Origin: Acidimicrobiaceae bacterium
GTDB lineage: Bacteria > Actinomycetota > Acidimicrobiia > Acidimicrobiales > Aldehydirespiratoraceae
NCBI GenBank assembly: GCA_009843915.1
Contig: VYCM01000098.1
Span: 1-64,000, forward strand
Reading direction: 5' to 3'
DNA: 64,000 bases
Shown here: piece by piece, positions 54,756-64,000 of the stretch
Numbering within the stretch: position 1 is the stretch's first letter
How the letters are laid out: every line of letters begins with the position of its first letter
Notes under the pieces: model-generated
Database searches by the model: none
What the model was told of the DNA's origin: nothing
The model's input: the letters and a program-made list of their open reading frames with translations, nothing else
Translations under genes and position numbers: made by a program

Positions 54756-55369
54756 TCGGGGTTCTCCCAGACGATCAGCGAGGCCCAGCTGTCCACCGCC
54801 GGGTCGGTGATGTAGTCGGCGATTACGCCGCGGGCCTCGAAGCCGTTGGCGATCTGCATGGTGAGGGTGGCGTCGTACAGCTCGCCGGCCGAGACCTTGG
54901 CCACGTAGTCGGCGGCCGACATCTCGTCCTTGTGGTCGGCGTAGCCGGGGATCACCCCGCCGGCCACGATGCCGGCCAGGTTGAGGTCGCGGCAGATCTG
55001 CTTGCGCATGTCGTAGAGCCGCTTGCCGATGCCCCGGCGGCGGTAGTCGGGCAGCACCGCGATGCTGGTGCCGTAGTACCAGGGGCCGTCGGGGGCGTGG
55101 CCCGTGCCGCCGTCGACCCCCACCAGGTCGCGGATCGAGTGCTGCGTGTGGCTGAAATCGAAGTCGATTCGGATGCCCAGTCCCATGGCCACCGGGGTGT
55201 CGCCGTCGAGCACCACCACGCCGCCCTCACCGAACTCGAGGGCCAGGGCCCGCAGCTCGTCGGCCCAGTAGAGGTCTTCGGTGTCTGCGGTCGGGAACGC
55301 GGTGTGTTCGATGTGCTGGAGCGCCTCCGCCCACTCGGCCCTGATGCTGGTATAGGTCAGTTCGCCCAT
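54737..55369 (-). CDS. GNAT family N-acetyltransferase
   Basis: WYYGTSIAVLPDYRRRGIGKRLYDMRKQICRDLNLAGIVAGGVIPGY. Confidence 0.85.
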   Translation of the reverse strand: MGELTYTSIRAEWAEALQHIEHTAFPTADTEDLYWADELRALALEFGEGGVVVLDGDTPVAMGLGIRIDFDFSHTQHSIRDLVGVDGGTGHAPDGPWYYGTSIAVLPDYRRRGIGKRLYDMRKQICRDLNLAGIVAGGVIPGYADHKDEMSAADYVAKVSAGELYDATLTMQIANGFEARGVIADYITDPAVDSWASLIVWENPDYNPDR

Positions 55370-55385
55370 GGCGGTCGTGGCCCGC

Positions 55386-56501
55386 TCAACTGCGTTGGGC
55401 CGCGGCGGGTGTCAGCGAGAAGTGCTCGTAGTCGTTCTCGGCGGGCTGGCCCCAGCAGGCCCAGAAGTCGCCGGTGCGGGGACGCATGATCACCGCGCCG
55501 CTGGACTCCACGCGGTACTTGGCGTCGGGCCGGCGGCAGATGGCGGTCGGCTCCCTGGTGACCTCCATGAGTCGCTCGGGATCGACGGGACGGCTGTCGC
55601 CCGCGAGCATGGCCTTGGCCATCTCCAGGCGGCGGCGCGAGTTGGCCATCAGCTCGCTGAAACGCTCGCCCTCGAAGGGAAAGGCCGCGGGTTGGGTCAC
55701 ATGGTTGGTGTGGACAGTCGGTTCGGCGGCCAGGGTCTGAACTGGCCGAGCCGACGGCATGGCTTCGACGTTGAACCCCCGGCCGTCGGCGTCGAGGATC
55801 AGGTAGTTGTGGGCGCCGGCGAGATCGGCTCGCCGCAGCACGTCGAGCGCTTCGGGCGCAGTCTCCTGAGCGAGCATCTCGCGGATGACGGTGGGCCACA
55901 TCACCCCGAAGCGGCCGTCGTTGCCGGTGAGGTTGTTGATGCCCACGCAGACTCCGGCAGAGTTCATGCCGATCTGGCCCAGGCACCCGACGGTGGTGAA
56001 CACCAGCACGTCGGGCCCGGTGTCGGGGCGCAGGCGGGCCAGCACCACATGGTCGGTGGCGGTGTCATGCATGTCCCAGGTCTGCCCGATCATCCCGGCG
56101 CCGTCGGCCCGGGCGTCGGGCACCAAGAAGGCGGTGCAGTCGTCCTCGGTCACCGACACCGGATGAGGTCCGGCTGTGACCGCTCGAACCGTGTCCACGA
56201 AGTCGGTGAAGCCGCCCACCACCACTGCTTCGGCCGGGGTGATGCCGGCCGCGCCAGCCATGGCCAGCATCTCCGCGTGCAGCCGGGGCGAGAACGCCTC
56301 GTGGGCCGGAAGGCAGGCCCCGGCCAACTCCAGCACCGCGCCCCGCTCCAGCGGTCCACCGCTCCAAAGCCCCTCGGCGACCAGCTCCACCCGGTCGTGG
56401 GCGTATTGCCGGATCTCGGCTGCGTGGGCCTGTCCGTGGGCGTCGCCCATGGCCTCGGGTGATCCGGCAAGGTCGAGTCGCCTGATCGACGGCCGTCGCA
56501 T
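55386..56501 (-). CDS. C45 family autoproteolytic acyltransferase/hydrolase
   Basis: EDDCTAFLVPD predicted nucleophile Cys; GMIGQTWDMHDTATDH; GQIGMNSAGVCVGINNL. Confidence 0.82.
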   Translation of the reverse strand: MRRPSIRRLDLAGSPEAMGDAHGQAHAAEIRQYAHDRVELVAEGLWSGGPLERGAVLELAGACLPAHEAFSPRLHAEMLAMAGAAGITPAEAVVVGGFTDFVDTVRAVTAGPHPVSVTEDDCTAFLVPDARADGAGMIGQTWDMHDTATDHVVLARLRPDTGPDVLVFTTVGCLGQIGMNSAGVCVGINNLTGNDGRFGVMWPTVIREMLAQETAPEALDVLRRADLAGAHNYLILDADGRGFNVEAMPSARPVQTLAAEPTVHTNHVTQPAAFPFEGERFSELMANSRRRLEMAKAMLAGDSRPVDPERLMEVTREPTAICRRPDAKYRVESSGAVIMRPRTGDFWACWGQPAENDYEHFSLTPAAAQRS

Positions 56502-56604
56502 ACCCGCAGGCTAGCGCTGGCACCATGGTGCCGAAGCCATCGGCAGGCTGCTCGGTACGCGGTTCGAGCGGCGCCACCGCTTCCCAGACATGCCAGTCGA
56601 GTGG

Positions 56605-56617
56605 TATTATCCAGGCA
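56605..56617 (+). promoter_or_regulatory. candidate -10 (TATTAT) for a leaderless vapB transcript
   Basis: TATTAT 56605-56610, 6 nt before the ATG at 56617. Confidence 0.4.
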
Positions 56618-56877
56618 TGAGTGGGACACATATAGTCGCAATGGGAGACCGGGGCCGGATCGTGGTGCCGGCCGCAGTCCGGGAGCGCGCCGGACTGGTT
56701 GCCGGATCGCCGATGGTGCTCGTGGAGTCATCGGACGGCCTGGTCCTGCTGACCCGTGAGCAGCTTCGGGATCGGGTTCGCAACGATCTGAAGGGGCTGG
56801 ACCTGGTGGAGCAGCTCCTATCCGACCGGCGCAGGGCGGCCGCGGTCGAGGACGCCGAGAGCGGGGATGCCGGGTGA
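56617..56877 (+). CDS. vapB: AbrB/MazE/SpoVT-fold antitoxin (VapB-like)
   Basis: MGDRGRIVVPAAVRERAGLVAGSPMVLVESSDGLVLLTREQLRD; overlaps PIN-domain gene. Confidence 0.85.
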   Translation: MSGTHIVAMGDRGRIVVPAAVRERAGLVAGSPMVLVESSDGLVLLTREQLRDRVRNDLKGLDLVEQLLSDRRRAAAVEDAESGDAG

Positions 56878-57242
56878 CCTCGGTGCTCGACGCCTCGGCG
56901 ATCCTGGCGTTCCTGCTGGGTGAGGACGGGGCCGACGCGGTCGAGGGCGCGCTAACCAACGACGCCAAGTGTGGCGCGGCGAACTGGTCGGAGGTCGCCC
57001 AGCGCTTGCTGGCTGCGGGCCGCGACTGGGATCAGGCCCGAGCCCTGCTGGAGAGCTACGGCGTGCAGGTTGAGCCGGTGACTAGGGACGACGCCGAGTG
57101 GGCCGCTCGCCGATGGCGTCGAGGCGAGGGTCTCTCGCTCGCCGACCGACTCTGCCTGGCGCTGGGCGAGCGCCTCGATGCCGAGGTCCAGACCGCCGAC
57201 AAGTCCTGGGGCCGCTCGGGCCGGATCGTCCAGATTCGCTGA
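56874..57242 (+). CDS. vapC: PIN-domain toxin (VapC-like)
   Basis: SVLDASAILAFLLGEDGAD..., SLADRLCLALGERLDAEVQTADKSW. Confidence 0.88.
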   Translation: MTSVLDASAILAFLLGEDGADAVEGALTNDAKCGAANWSEVAQRLLAAGRDWDQARALLESYGVQVEPVTRDDAEWAARRWRRGEGLSLADRLCLALGERLDAEVQTADKSWGRSGRIVQIR

Positions 57243-57326
57243 CACGTCTCCGGCCTCCGGAGAATTGGCAGCGTCTTGCACGGACGGCGTACGTCTTGCT
57301 GCTAGTTCTGGGCATACAGTACCGGC

Positions 57327-58727
57327 GTGCTCCCCGGCCCGACCTCGGACGCGCGGTACCGCGAGCGGTCGATGTGGCTGGACACGTATCCCAGCTCACT
57401 TGAGTCCAGGCCCGCGCTCGAAGGTGACATTGACACTGACGTAGCCATTGTCGGCGGCGGGTTCACCGGATTGTGGACCGCCTACTACCTGCGACAGCTC
57501 GATCCGACGCTGCGGGTGACGGTGATCGAGCGTGACATCTGCGGCTTCGGGGCCTCCGGCCGCAACGGCGGCTGGGTGGTGGGCGAGCTGGCCGCGGGCA
57601 TTGAGGCGTACGCGGCCATCGCCGACCTGCCTGCCTCGCTGCGTCTCGCCCGGGCCGTGTTCGACAGCGTCGACGAGATCGGTCGGGTGGCCGCGGCCGA
57701 GAGCATCGACTGCGGCTATCACAAGGGCGGGGTGATCCGCTTCGCTCGCAACCGTCCTCAAGCGGAGCGCCAGGCCGCCGAGATAGCGCATCACCACGAA
57801 CTCGGTCTAACCACCGACGAGGTCCGGTTGCTGACCGCGGATGAAGCACGGGCTCACGCCAGCGCCACCGACGTGCTCGGCGGCATCTTCTACGCACCCT
57901 GTGCGGCGGTCGACCCGGCCCGGCTGGTGCGGGGACTGGCCGACGTGGTGGAGCGGCGAGGCGCGACCATCGTCGAGCAGACGGCTGCGCTCGCTATCGA
58001 GCCCGGCCGGGTACTGACCGACCAGGGCACGGTGCGGGCCGAGGTGGTGGTGCGGGCCACCGAGGCCTACACCCGGGACCTGCGGGGCCGCCGGCGCCAG
58101 CTGCTGCCGATCTACTCGCTGATGATCGGCACCGAGCCGCTGCCGCAATCGGTGTTCGACGAGATCGGCCTGGCTGACCGGCCGACGTTCGCCGACGACC
58201 GCTACATGGTGATCTACGGCCAGCGCACCGCTGATGACCGCATCGCCTTCGGTGGCCGGGGAGTGCCCTACCTGTACGGCTCGAGGATCAGCCCGTCGAT
58301 CGAGCGCCACCACCGATCACACGAGCGCATCCACCGCACGCTGGTGGATCTGTTCCCAGCGCTGTCGAGTGCCCGGATCACCCACCGATGGGGCGGCGTG
58401 CTTGCCGTGCCCCGCAACTGGACCCCGTTCGTGCACTTCGACCGGGCCGCGGGCACCGCCGGCGCGGGCGGGTACGTGGGGGAGGGGGTGGCCCCGTCGA
58501 ACCTGGCCGGCCGCACCCTGGCTGACCTGATCACCGGCACCGACTCCGAGCGGATCGACCTGCCGTGGGTGGGCGTCCACCACCGCCGCTGGGAGCCCGA
58601 GCCCCTGCGCTGGCTCGGCGTGCGGGGCAGCCGCTGGATCCTGGCCGGCGCCGACATCTACGAATACCGAACCAATCGACAGGCGAGGGCCGCGGTAGCC
58701 CTAGCCCGCAAGATCCGCAATGACTGA
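57327..58727 (+). CDS. FAD-dependent amine/amino-acid oxidoreductase (DadA/PuuB-like)
   Basis: DVAIVGGGFTGLWTAYYLRQLDPTLRVTVIERDICGFGASGRNGGW. Confidence 0.9.
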   Translation: MLPGPTSDARYRERSMWLDTYPSSLESRPALEGDIDTDVAIVGGGFTGLWTAYYLRQLDPTLRVTVIERDICGFGASGRNGGWVVGELAAGIEAYAAIADLPASLRLARAVFDSVDEIGRVAAAESIDCGYHKGGVIRFARNRPQAERQAAEIAHHHELGLTTDEVRLLTADEARAHASATDVLGGIFYAPCAAVDPARLVRGLADVVERRGATIVEQTAALAIEPGRVLTDQGTVRAEVVVRATEAYTRDLRGRRRQLLPIYSLMIGTEPLPQSVFDEIGLADRPTFADDRYMVIYGQRTADDRIAFGGRGVPYLYGSRISPSIERHHRSHERIHRTLVDLFPALSSARITHRWGGVLAVPRNWTPFVHFDRAAGTAGAGGYVGEGVAPSNLAGRTLADLITGTDSERIDLPWVGVHHRRWEPEPLRWLGVRGSRWILAGADIYEYRTNRQARAAVALARKIRND

Positions 58728-58777
58728 CCGCTTGGAGGCGGCGCTGCGCCGGGACCGGCGAAGGCATAATCTGGCGC

Positions 58778-60070
58778 ATGACCACAAACGCTGAACTGGC
58801 CGAGCGGTACGGGGCGGCGCTGCCCAGCTTCCTGCACCTGCTCCACGACGAGCCGGTGTCGATCGACAGGGGCGAGGGCAGCTACGTCTGGGACGTCGAG
58901 GGCCGTCGCTACCTCGACTTCTTCGGCGGGGTGCTCACCACCATGATCGGCCACGCCGAGCCCAGCGTGGTGGCCGCGGTTCAGGAGCAGGCGGCCAAGG
59001 TGATGCACACCTCCACGCTGTACCTGAGCGAGCCGATGATCGCCTTCGCCGAGGACGTGGCCCGGGTGTCGGGAATCGACGACGCCCGGGTGTTCTTCAC
59101 GCCCTCGGGCAGCGAGGCCAACGACGCCGCCCTGCTCATGGCGACCGTGCACCGCGGCTCCAACCAGATCCTGGCCATGCGCAACAGCTACCACGGGCGC
59201 ACCTTCTCGGCTCAGGCCATCACCGCCCACCGCAGCTGGTCGTCGACCAGCCTCACCGGGCTCAACGTCACCTTTGTCCAGGGCGGCTACCGGCTGCGAA
59301 GCCCGTTCCGCCACCTCGACGACGACGCATACACCACAGCGTGCGTCGACGACCTCGTGCAGCTCATCGACATGACCACCTCGGGGGACGTGGCCGCCAT
59401 GATCGCCGAGCCCATCCAGGGCGTGGGCGGGTTCGCGGTTCCCCCCGACGGCTTCTTCGGGGCCATGGGAAAGGTGCTGTCGTCCCACGGCATCCTGTTC
59501 ATCTCCGACGAGGTGCAGACCGGCTGGGGCCGCACCGGCGAGCACTTCTGGGGCTACGAGGCCCACGGGATCGTGCCCGACATGCTCACCTTCGCCAAAG
59601 GGGTCGGCAACGGCATCACCCTGGCCGGCGTGGTGGGACGGGCCGAGATCTTCGACTCCATCGGCGCGCTCCAGTTCTCAACCTTCGGCGGCAACCCGCT
59701 GTCGGCCGCCGCCGGTCGGGCCACGCTGCGGCGGGTGCTGGAGGACGACCTCCAGGCCAACGCGCTGGCCATGGGCCGGCGGCTGGTGGACGCGTTGACT
59801 CCGGCGGTGGAGCGGGCCGACTTCGTCGCCGAGCTGCGGGGCCGCGGGCTGATGCAGGCCATGGAGTTCGTGCATCCCGGCTCCATCGAGCCCGACGCGG
59901 CCCGCGCCGGAGCGGTGCTCGAGGCCTGCCGGGACCGGGGCCTGCTGGTCGGCAAGGGAGGCCTCTACGGCAACGTGATCCGGGTCACCCCCATGCTCAA
60001 CGTCACCGCGGCCGAGATCGACGAAGGCGCCGCCGCGCTGGTGGGAGCGCTAGACGCCGCCGACGCTTGA
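58778..60070 (+). CDS. class III aminotransferase
   Basis: VFFTPSGSEANDAALLMATVHRG, LFISDEVQTGWGRTGEHFWGYEAHGIVPDMLTFAKGVGNGITLAGVVGRAE. Confidence 0.92.
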   Translation: MTTNAELAERYGAALPSFLHLLHDEPVSIDRGEGSYVWDVEGRRYLDFFGGVLTTMIGHAEPSVVAAVQEQAAKVMHTSTLYLSEPMIAFAEDVARVSGIDDARVFFTPSGSEANDAALLMATVHRGSNQILAMRNSYHGRTFSAQAITAHRSWSSTSLTGLNVTFVQGGYRLRSPFRHLDDDAYTTACVDDLVQLIDMTTSGDVAAMIAEPIQGVGGFAVPPDGFFGAMGKVLSSHGILFISDEVQTGWGRTGEHFWGYEAHGIVPDMLTFAKGVGNGITLAGVVGRAEIFDSIGALQFSTFGGNPLSAAAGRATLRRVLEDDLQANALAMGRRLVDALTPAVERADFVAELRGRGLMQAMEFVHPGSIEPDAARAGAVLEACRDRGLLVGKGGLYGNVIRVTPMLNVTAAEIDEGAAALVGALDAADA

Positions 60071-60118
60071 GCCTGTCGACGGTCCGCTCGCCGGTTGCGC
60101 ACTGAACGGCCCGGACAG

Positions 60119-60949
60119 ATGCTCGCCGTCACCCTGCTAGGAACCGGTGGTCCCATACCCGACCCGCAGCGAGCGGGTCCCTCCACACTCGTCTCTGGAG
60201 GATCCGAGCAGTACCTGGTGGACGCCGGCCGGGGCGTGCTCATGCGCCTGGCCGCCGCGGGAGTCGGTCCCGCGCAGTTGAACGCCGTACTGCTCACCCA
60301 CCTTCACAGCGACCACATCACCGATCTCAATGACGTGATCACCACCCGATGGATCACCACCTTCGAGCCGAGCCCGCTCACCATCGTCGGCCCGGCCGGG
60401 ACGCGGCGGGTAGTAGCCGGCATCGGGGAGTCGCTCGGCCCCGACATCGGCTACCGCATCGCACACCATGACGACCTCGACTACCCGCCGCCGGTGGAGG
60501 TGATCGAGGCCACCGAGGGCGAGATCTACCTGGGCGGAGACGTGCGCATCTCCTGCGCTCCGACCGACCACAGACCGGTCGAGCCCACGGTGGCCTTCCG
60601 CTTCGACTACGGGGGCGCATCGGTCGTGGCGGCGGGCGACACCGTGCCCTGTGACGGGCTCGACCGGCTGTGCGAGGGCGCGCAGGCGCTGGTTCATACC
60701 GTCATCCGCAAGGAAGTCGTCTCGGCGATACCCATCCCGCGGGTGCTCGACACCCTCGACTACCACTCGTCACCGGCCGAGGCCGCCCAAACCGCGGCGC
60801 GGGCCGGCATGGACACGCTCGTGCTGACTCACTACTTCCCGCCCCCGGCCGCCGGAGACGAAGACGCCTACCGGGCTCTGGCCGCCGAGCACTTCGACGG
60901 CACGATCGAGGTCGGTGACGACCTGCACCGGGTAGAGGTCCGACCTTGA
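60119..60949 (+). CDS. MBL-fold metallo-hydrolase (RNase Z/arylsulfatase-like)
   Basis: [48 protein letters not shown]. Confidence 0.9.
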   Translation: MLAVTLLGTGGPIPDPQRAGPSTLVSGGSEQYLVDAGRGVLMRLAAAGVGPAQLNAVLLTHLHSDHITDLNDVITTRWITTFEPSPLTIVGPAGTRRVVAGIGESLGPDIGYRIAHHDDLDYPPPVEVIEATEGEIYLGGDVRISCAPTDHRPVEPTVAFRFDYGGASVVAAGDTVPCDGLDRLCEGAQALVHTVIRKEVVSAIPIPRVLDTLDYHSSPAEAAQTAARAGMDTLVLTHYFPPPAAGDEDAYRALAAEHFDGTIEVGDDLHRVEVRP

Positions 60950-61007
60950 CGTCCACGAGCACCGGCGCGAGAACATGCACAAGAACCTGCACCGAGAGGG
61001 GAGCCCC

Positions 61008-63281
61008 ATGACCAGAGGGCCCGTTCCCATCCCGACCTTCGAGGGCCGCATCGGTCGAACCCGGGCCGAGTCCGAGCCCTGCTTCAGCGAGCCGCCGCAC
61101 CCAGGCGAGGACTCGCCCAACGTTGTGATCATCCTGCTCGACGACACCGGCTTCGCCCAGTTCGGCTGCTACGGCTCCGACATCGACACCCCGAACGTCG
61201 ACCGGCTGGCCGAGGGCGGGCTCCAGTTCACCAACTTCCACGTCACCCCGCTGTGCTCGCCCACCCGGGCCGCGCTGCTCACCGGACGCTCCCAGCACGC
61301 GGTGGGCATGCGCACGCTGGCCAACTTCAGGAGCGGCTTCCCGAACCAGCTCGGCCATGTCTCCAACCATGCGGCCACCGTCGCCGAGGTCCTGAGCGCC
61401 ATCGGCTACGCCACCTTCTGCGCGGGCAAGTGGCATCTGGGCCACACCCAGGACAGCTCGGCCGCCGGCCCCTTCGACCAGTGGCCGCTGGGCCGCGGCT
61501 TCGACCGGTTCTACGGGTTTCTCGAGGGCGAGACCGACCAGTTCAACCCGGAACTGATAATCGACAATCACCGCGCCGACCCTCCGGCCGCACCCGAGGA
61601 CGGCTACCACCTCAGCGAGGACCTCGTCGACCAGCTGCTGCTGATGATCGGCGACAGCAAGGGAGTCCGCCCCGACCGGCCCTTCTTCGCCTACCTGCCC
61701 TTCGGCGCCACCCACGCCCCCCACCAGTCGCCGGCCGGCTACCTGGCCAAGTACCGGGGACGCTACGACGACGGATGGGACATCGTGCGGGAGCGCTGGT
61801 ACCGGCGCCAGCTAGATCTCGGCGTGATCCCCGAGGGAACCCGGCTGGCGCCCCGCAACCCGGGAGTGGATCCCTGGGACACGCTGCCCGAGACCCACCA
61901 GCGGTTCGCCGCCCGCCTCCAGGAGGCCTTCGCGGCCTTCCTCGACCACACCGACGACCAGATCGGGCGGCTGGTCGGTGGCCTCGACCGGCTGGGCCAA
62001 CTCGACAACACGATCCTGGTGGTGCTCTCAGACAACGGGGCGTCGCAGGAGGGCGGCCCGTTCGGGGTGATGCACGAGATGAAGTGGTTCAACGGCATAC
62101 CGGAGATACCGGAGGAGGCGGTCGCCCGGCTCGACGAGATCGGCGGGCCCCGCAGCTACGTCAACTACCCGTGGGGCTGGGCCCAGTGCGGCAACAGCCC
62201 GTTCAAGTGGTACAAGCAGAACACCCACGAGGGTGGGGTTCATGTGCCCCTGATCGTCCACTGGCCCGAGGGAATAGGCGCCTCCGAGCGGGGAACGATG
62301 CGGCACCAGTTCACCAACGTCTCCGATGTCGTGCCCACGATCTACGAACTGCTGGGCATCACCCCGCCCGAAGTGCTCAACGGATTCGAGCAGATGCCGG
62401 TCACGGGCCACTCGTTCGCGCCGGTGATGGCCGACGCCGGCCATCCGGCCACCAACACCCTCCAGTACTTCGAGATGGCCGGCTCGCGGGCGCTGGTGGC
62501 CGGCCATTGGAAGGCGGTGTGCCGACACATCCACGGCACCGACTTCGACGCCGATCAGTGGGAGCTGTATGACCTGTCGGCGGACGCCTCGGAATGCGAC
62601 GACCTCGCGACGCGGCAGCCCGACAAGCTCGCCGAGCTGATCGAGCTGTGGTGGAGCGAGGCCGAGCGCAACGGCGTGCTGCCCCTCGACGACAGCTTCG
62701 TCGGCATGTTCAGGCCCCGCCTGAACGACCGCTCGCCTCATCCCACCAGCCGCCGCTACCGGTACCGGCCCCCGATGTCGCCCATCGCGGTGCAGGCCGC
62801 TCCCGGCCCGGGTGGGCGGAGGTTCAGCCTCGACGCTCGGGTGACCCGAGCGGTGGGCGACGAGGGCGTGATCTGGGCGACCGGCACGGCCAGCGCCGGG
62901 GTCTCGATGTTCGTGCAGGACGACCGGCTCGTCGTGGATTACAACGCGTTCGGTGACCACACCGTGCTGGAGTCCGACACGGAGGTGCCCACAGGGGACG
63001 CCACCGTGTCGATGTGCCTCGAGCGCACCAGCCGCACTGCGGGCACGCTGGAGATCGCCATCGACGGCGTCGAGTGCGGGCGCTGCGACCTGCCGGTGTT
63101 CATGGGGATCATCTCCGCGGTCGGCACCAGCATCGGCCGCGACCACGGCTCAGCGGTGTCTGATCGCTACGCGGCGCCCTTCCCATTCTCGGGCACGCTG
63201 CACGAGGTCGAGATCCAGCTGGCGCCGCGAACCCGCCGCGACGACGTCAATACAGCCCGCGCCGAGATGGCCCGGCAGTGA
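61008..63281 (+). CDS. arylsulfatase family protein
   Basis: NVVIILLDDTGFAQFGCYGSDIDTPNVDRLA; LCSPTRAALLTGR sulfatase active-site signature; CAGKWHLG. Confidence 0.95.
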   Translation: MTRGPVPIPTFEGRIGRTRAESEPCFSEPPHPGEDSPNVVIILLDDTGFAQFGCYGSDIDTPNVDRLAEGGLQFTNFHVTPLCSPTRAALLTGRSQHAVGMRTLANFRSGFPNQLGHVSNHAATVAEVLSAIGYATFCAGKWHLGHTQDSSAAGPFDQWPLGRGFDRFYGFLEGETDQFNPELIIDNHRADPPAAPEDGYHLSEDLVDQLLLMIGDSKGVRPDRPFFAYLPFGATHAPHQSPAGYLAKYRGRYDDGWDIVRERWYRRQLDLGVIPEGTRLAPRNPGVDPWDTLPETHQRFAARLQEAFAAFLDHTDDQIGRLVGGLDRLGQLDNTILVVLSDNGASQEGGPFGVMHEMKWFNGIPEIPEEAVARLDEIGGPRSYVNYPWGWAQCGNSPFKWYKQNTHEGGVHVPLIVHWPEGIGASERGTMRHQFTNVSDVVPTIYELLGITPPEVLNGFEQMPVTGHSFAPVMADAGHPATNTLQYFEMAGSRALVAGHWKAVCRHIHGTDFDADQWELYDLSADASECDDLATRQPDKLAELIELWWSEAERNGVLPLDDSFVGMFRPRLNDRSPHPTSRRYRYRPPMSPIAVQAAPGPGGRRFSLDARVTRAVGDEGVIWATGTASAGVSMFVQDDRLVVDYNAFGDHTVLESDTEVPTGDATVSMCLERTSRTAGTLEIAIDGVECGRCDLPVFMGIISAVGTSIGRDHGSAVSDRYAAPFPFSGTLHEVEIQLAPRTRRDDVNTARAEMARQ

Positions 63282-63290
63282 CTCGCCCGC

Positions 63291-63330
63291 GGCCCGAGCG
63301 GCCCGTGAGCGCAGCGAACAAGATCGGGAG
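63291..63330 (+). repeat. dispersed repeat copy (same family as 9490-9552)
   Basis: GGCCCGAGCGGCCCGTGAGCGCAGCGAACAAGATCGGGAG; 39/40 identity to 9513-9552. Confidence 0.9.
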
Positions 63331-63345
63331 AAATTGCGGCCGGCC

Positions 63346-64000
63346 TCAGGACGGCGTGAGGTGGGCGGTGGCTCCCTGCCCCAGCACTCGCAGGAAGGCT
63401 CCGGCCCGGGGCTTGGGGTAGAAGAAGCTTGACTTGGGCGGCATCTTGCTGCCCTCGTCGGCCACGGCCAGCAGCTCGTCCACCGACAGTGGGTACATCA
63501 CGAAGCCGACCCGGCTGCCTGCGTCGCAGCGGCGCACCAGTTCGTCCAGCCCGGCGGTGTCGGGCACGTAGTCGGCCGTGCCGGTGGCCGCCAGCTCATC
63601 GGCGCCCAGAACGGGGTCGATCACCAGTCGCCGCAGCCGGTCGACGTCTAGAGAATCGAGGGCGCCCGCTTCGGAGTCCGGCGGGGGCAGCGTCAGCCGG
63701 TGCCAGCTGCCCGCGGCGTACACGCCTACCTCGCCCCGCCATCTGGGCCGAGCGTCCTCTGCGCCTTCCACGCGCTCCAGTTCTCCGCCCATGTAGCTGG
63801 TCCTGGAGCGGAGCGCCCACAGGAGGTCGTCGCGATTGTCGTGGCGCTGGTCGGCCACTACGCGGTGGTAGGCCTCCACGTGCAACTGGCTGTGGGGAAA
63901 CACCGCGGCCAGCGTCCGGGTGAGCACCGGGTTTCCGGGGTCGCACCGAAGCGCCCGCTGCGCGGCGGCTGAGCGGTGGTGCCCATCGGTCACGTAGAGG
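63346..64000 (-). CDS. DUF1015 family protein, partial at window edge
   Basis: LYVTDGHHRSAAAQRAL DUF1015 signature; frame open to window end. Confidence 0.82.
   Translation of the reverse strand, partial: LYVTDGHHRSAAAQRALRCDPGNPVLTRTLAAVFPHSQLHVEAYHRVVADQRHDNRDDLLWALRSRTSYMGGELERVEGAEDARPRWRGEVGVYAAGSWHRLTLPPPDSEAGALDSLDVDRLRRLVIDPVLGADELAATGTADYVPDTAGLDELVRRCDAGSRVGFVMYPLSVDELLAVADEGSKMPPKSSFFYPKPRAGAFLRVLGQGATAHLTPS

Noticed and set aside
56617-57242. VapBC as a novel defence system
   Set aside because: Ordinary toxin-antitoxin architecture; only the leaderless start is of interest. No other defence genes or prophage hallmarks seen.

Overview
High-GC actinobacterial chromosome window (probably Acidimicrobiia-like, inferred from GC content and gene families only). 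About 57 protein-coding genes are supported; I saw no rRNA, tRNA, CRISPR array, prophage or transposase. Four blocks stand out. (1) 1-12 kb: mostly housekeeping or metabolic genes (LLM oxidoreductase fragment, CysQ-like phosphatase, lipid kinase, two SDRs, P-type ATPase, PIG-L deacetylase, CofC/FbiD, gpsA, CbtB/CbtA cobalt transport). (2) 12-34 kb: an unusual composite nitrogen/sulfonate island. It contains recognisable components of the Nit1C / MSMEG_0565-0572 / sll0783-0787 nitrogen-starvation (cyanotrophy-associated) cluster: glycosyltransferase, AIR-synthase-like protein, radical SAM protein, GNAT and Sll0783-like protein. No nitrilase is visible; instead there is a Co-type nitrile hydratase with a His-tailed activator and an AmiS/UreI channel. 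Interleaved with these are all three homologs of the oxamate carbamoyltransferase subunits (FdrA, DUF1116, DUF2877) plus carbamate kinase, and a ComA (phosphosulfolactate synthase) + unknown protein + two aspartase/fumarase-superfamily lyases module resembling the bacterial coenzyme M pathway. Two pairs of near-identical promoter/operator elements link genes across this island, and an XRE-cupin regulator sits inside it. (3) 36-60 kb: an amine/carboxylate catabolic region (branched-chain-type ABC transporter with fused LivM-LivG, GntR, glutamine synthetase-like enzyme, two P450s, ferredoxin, aminotransferases, ALDH, acyl-CoA dehydrogenases, CoA transferase, C45 acyltransferase), plus a VapBC module. 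(4) A dispersed ~60-bp repeat is present as single copies at 9.5 and 63.3 kb and inside three tandem 139-bp units at 29.8-30.25 kb. Functional calls are from motif and family recognition by eye; no database search was run.
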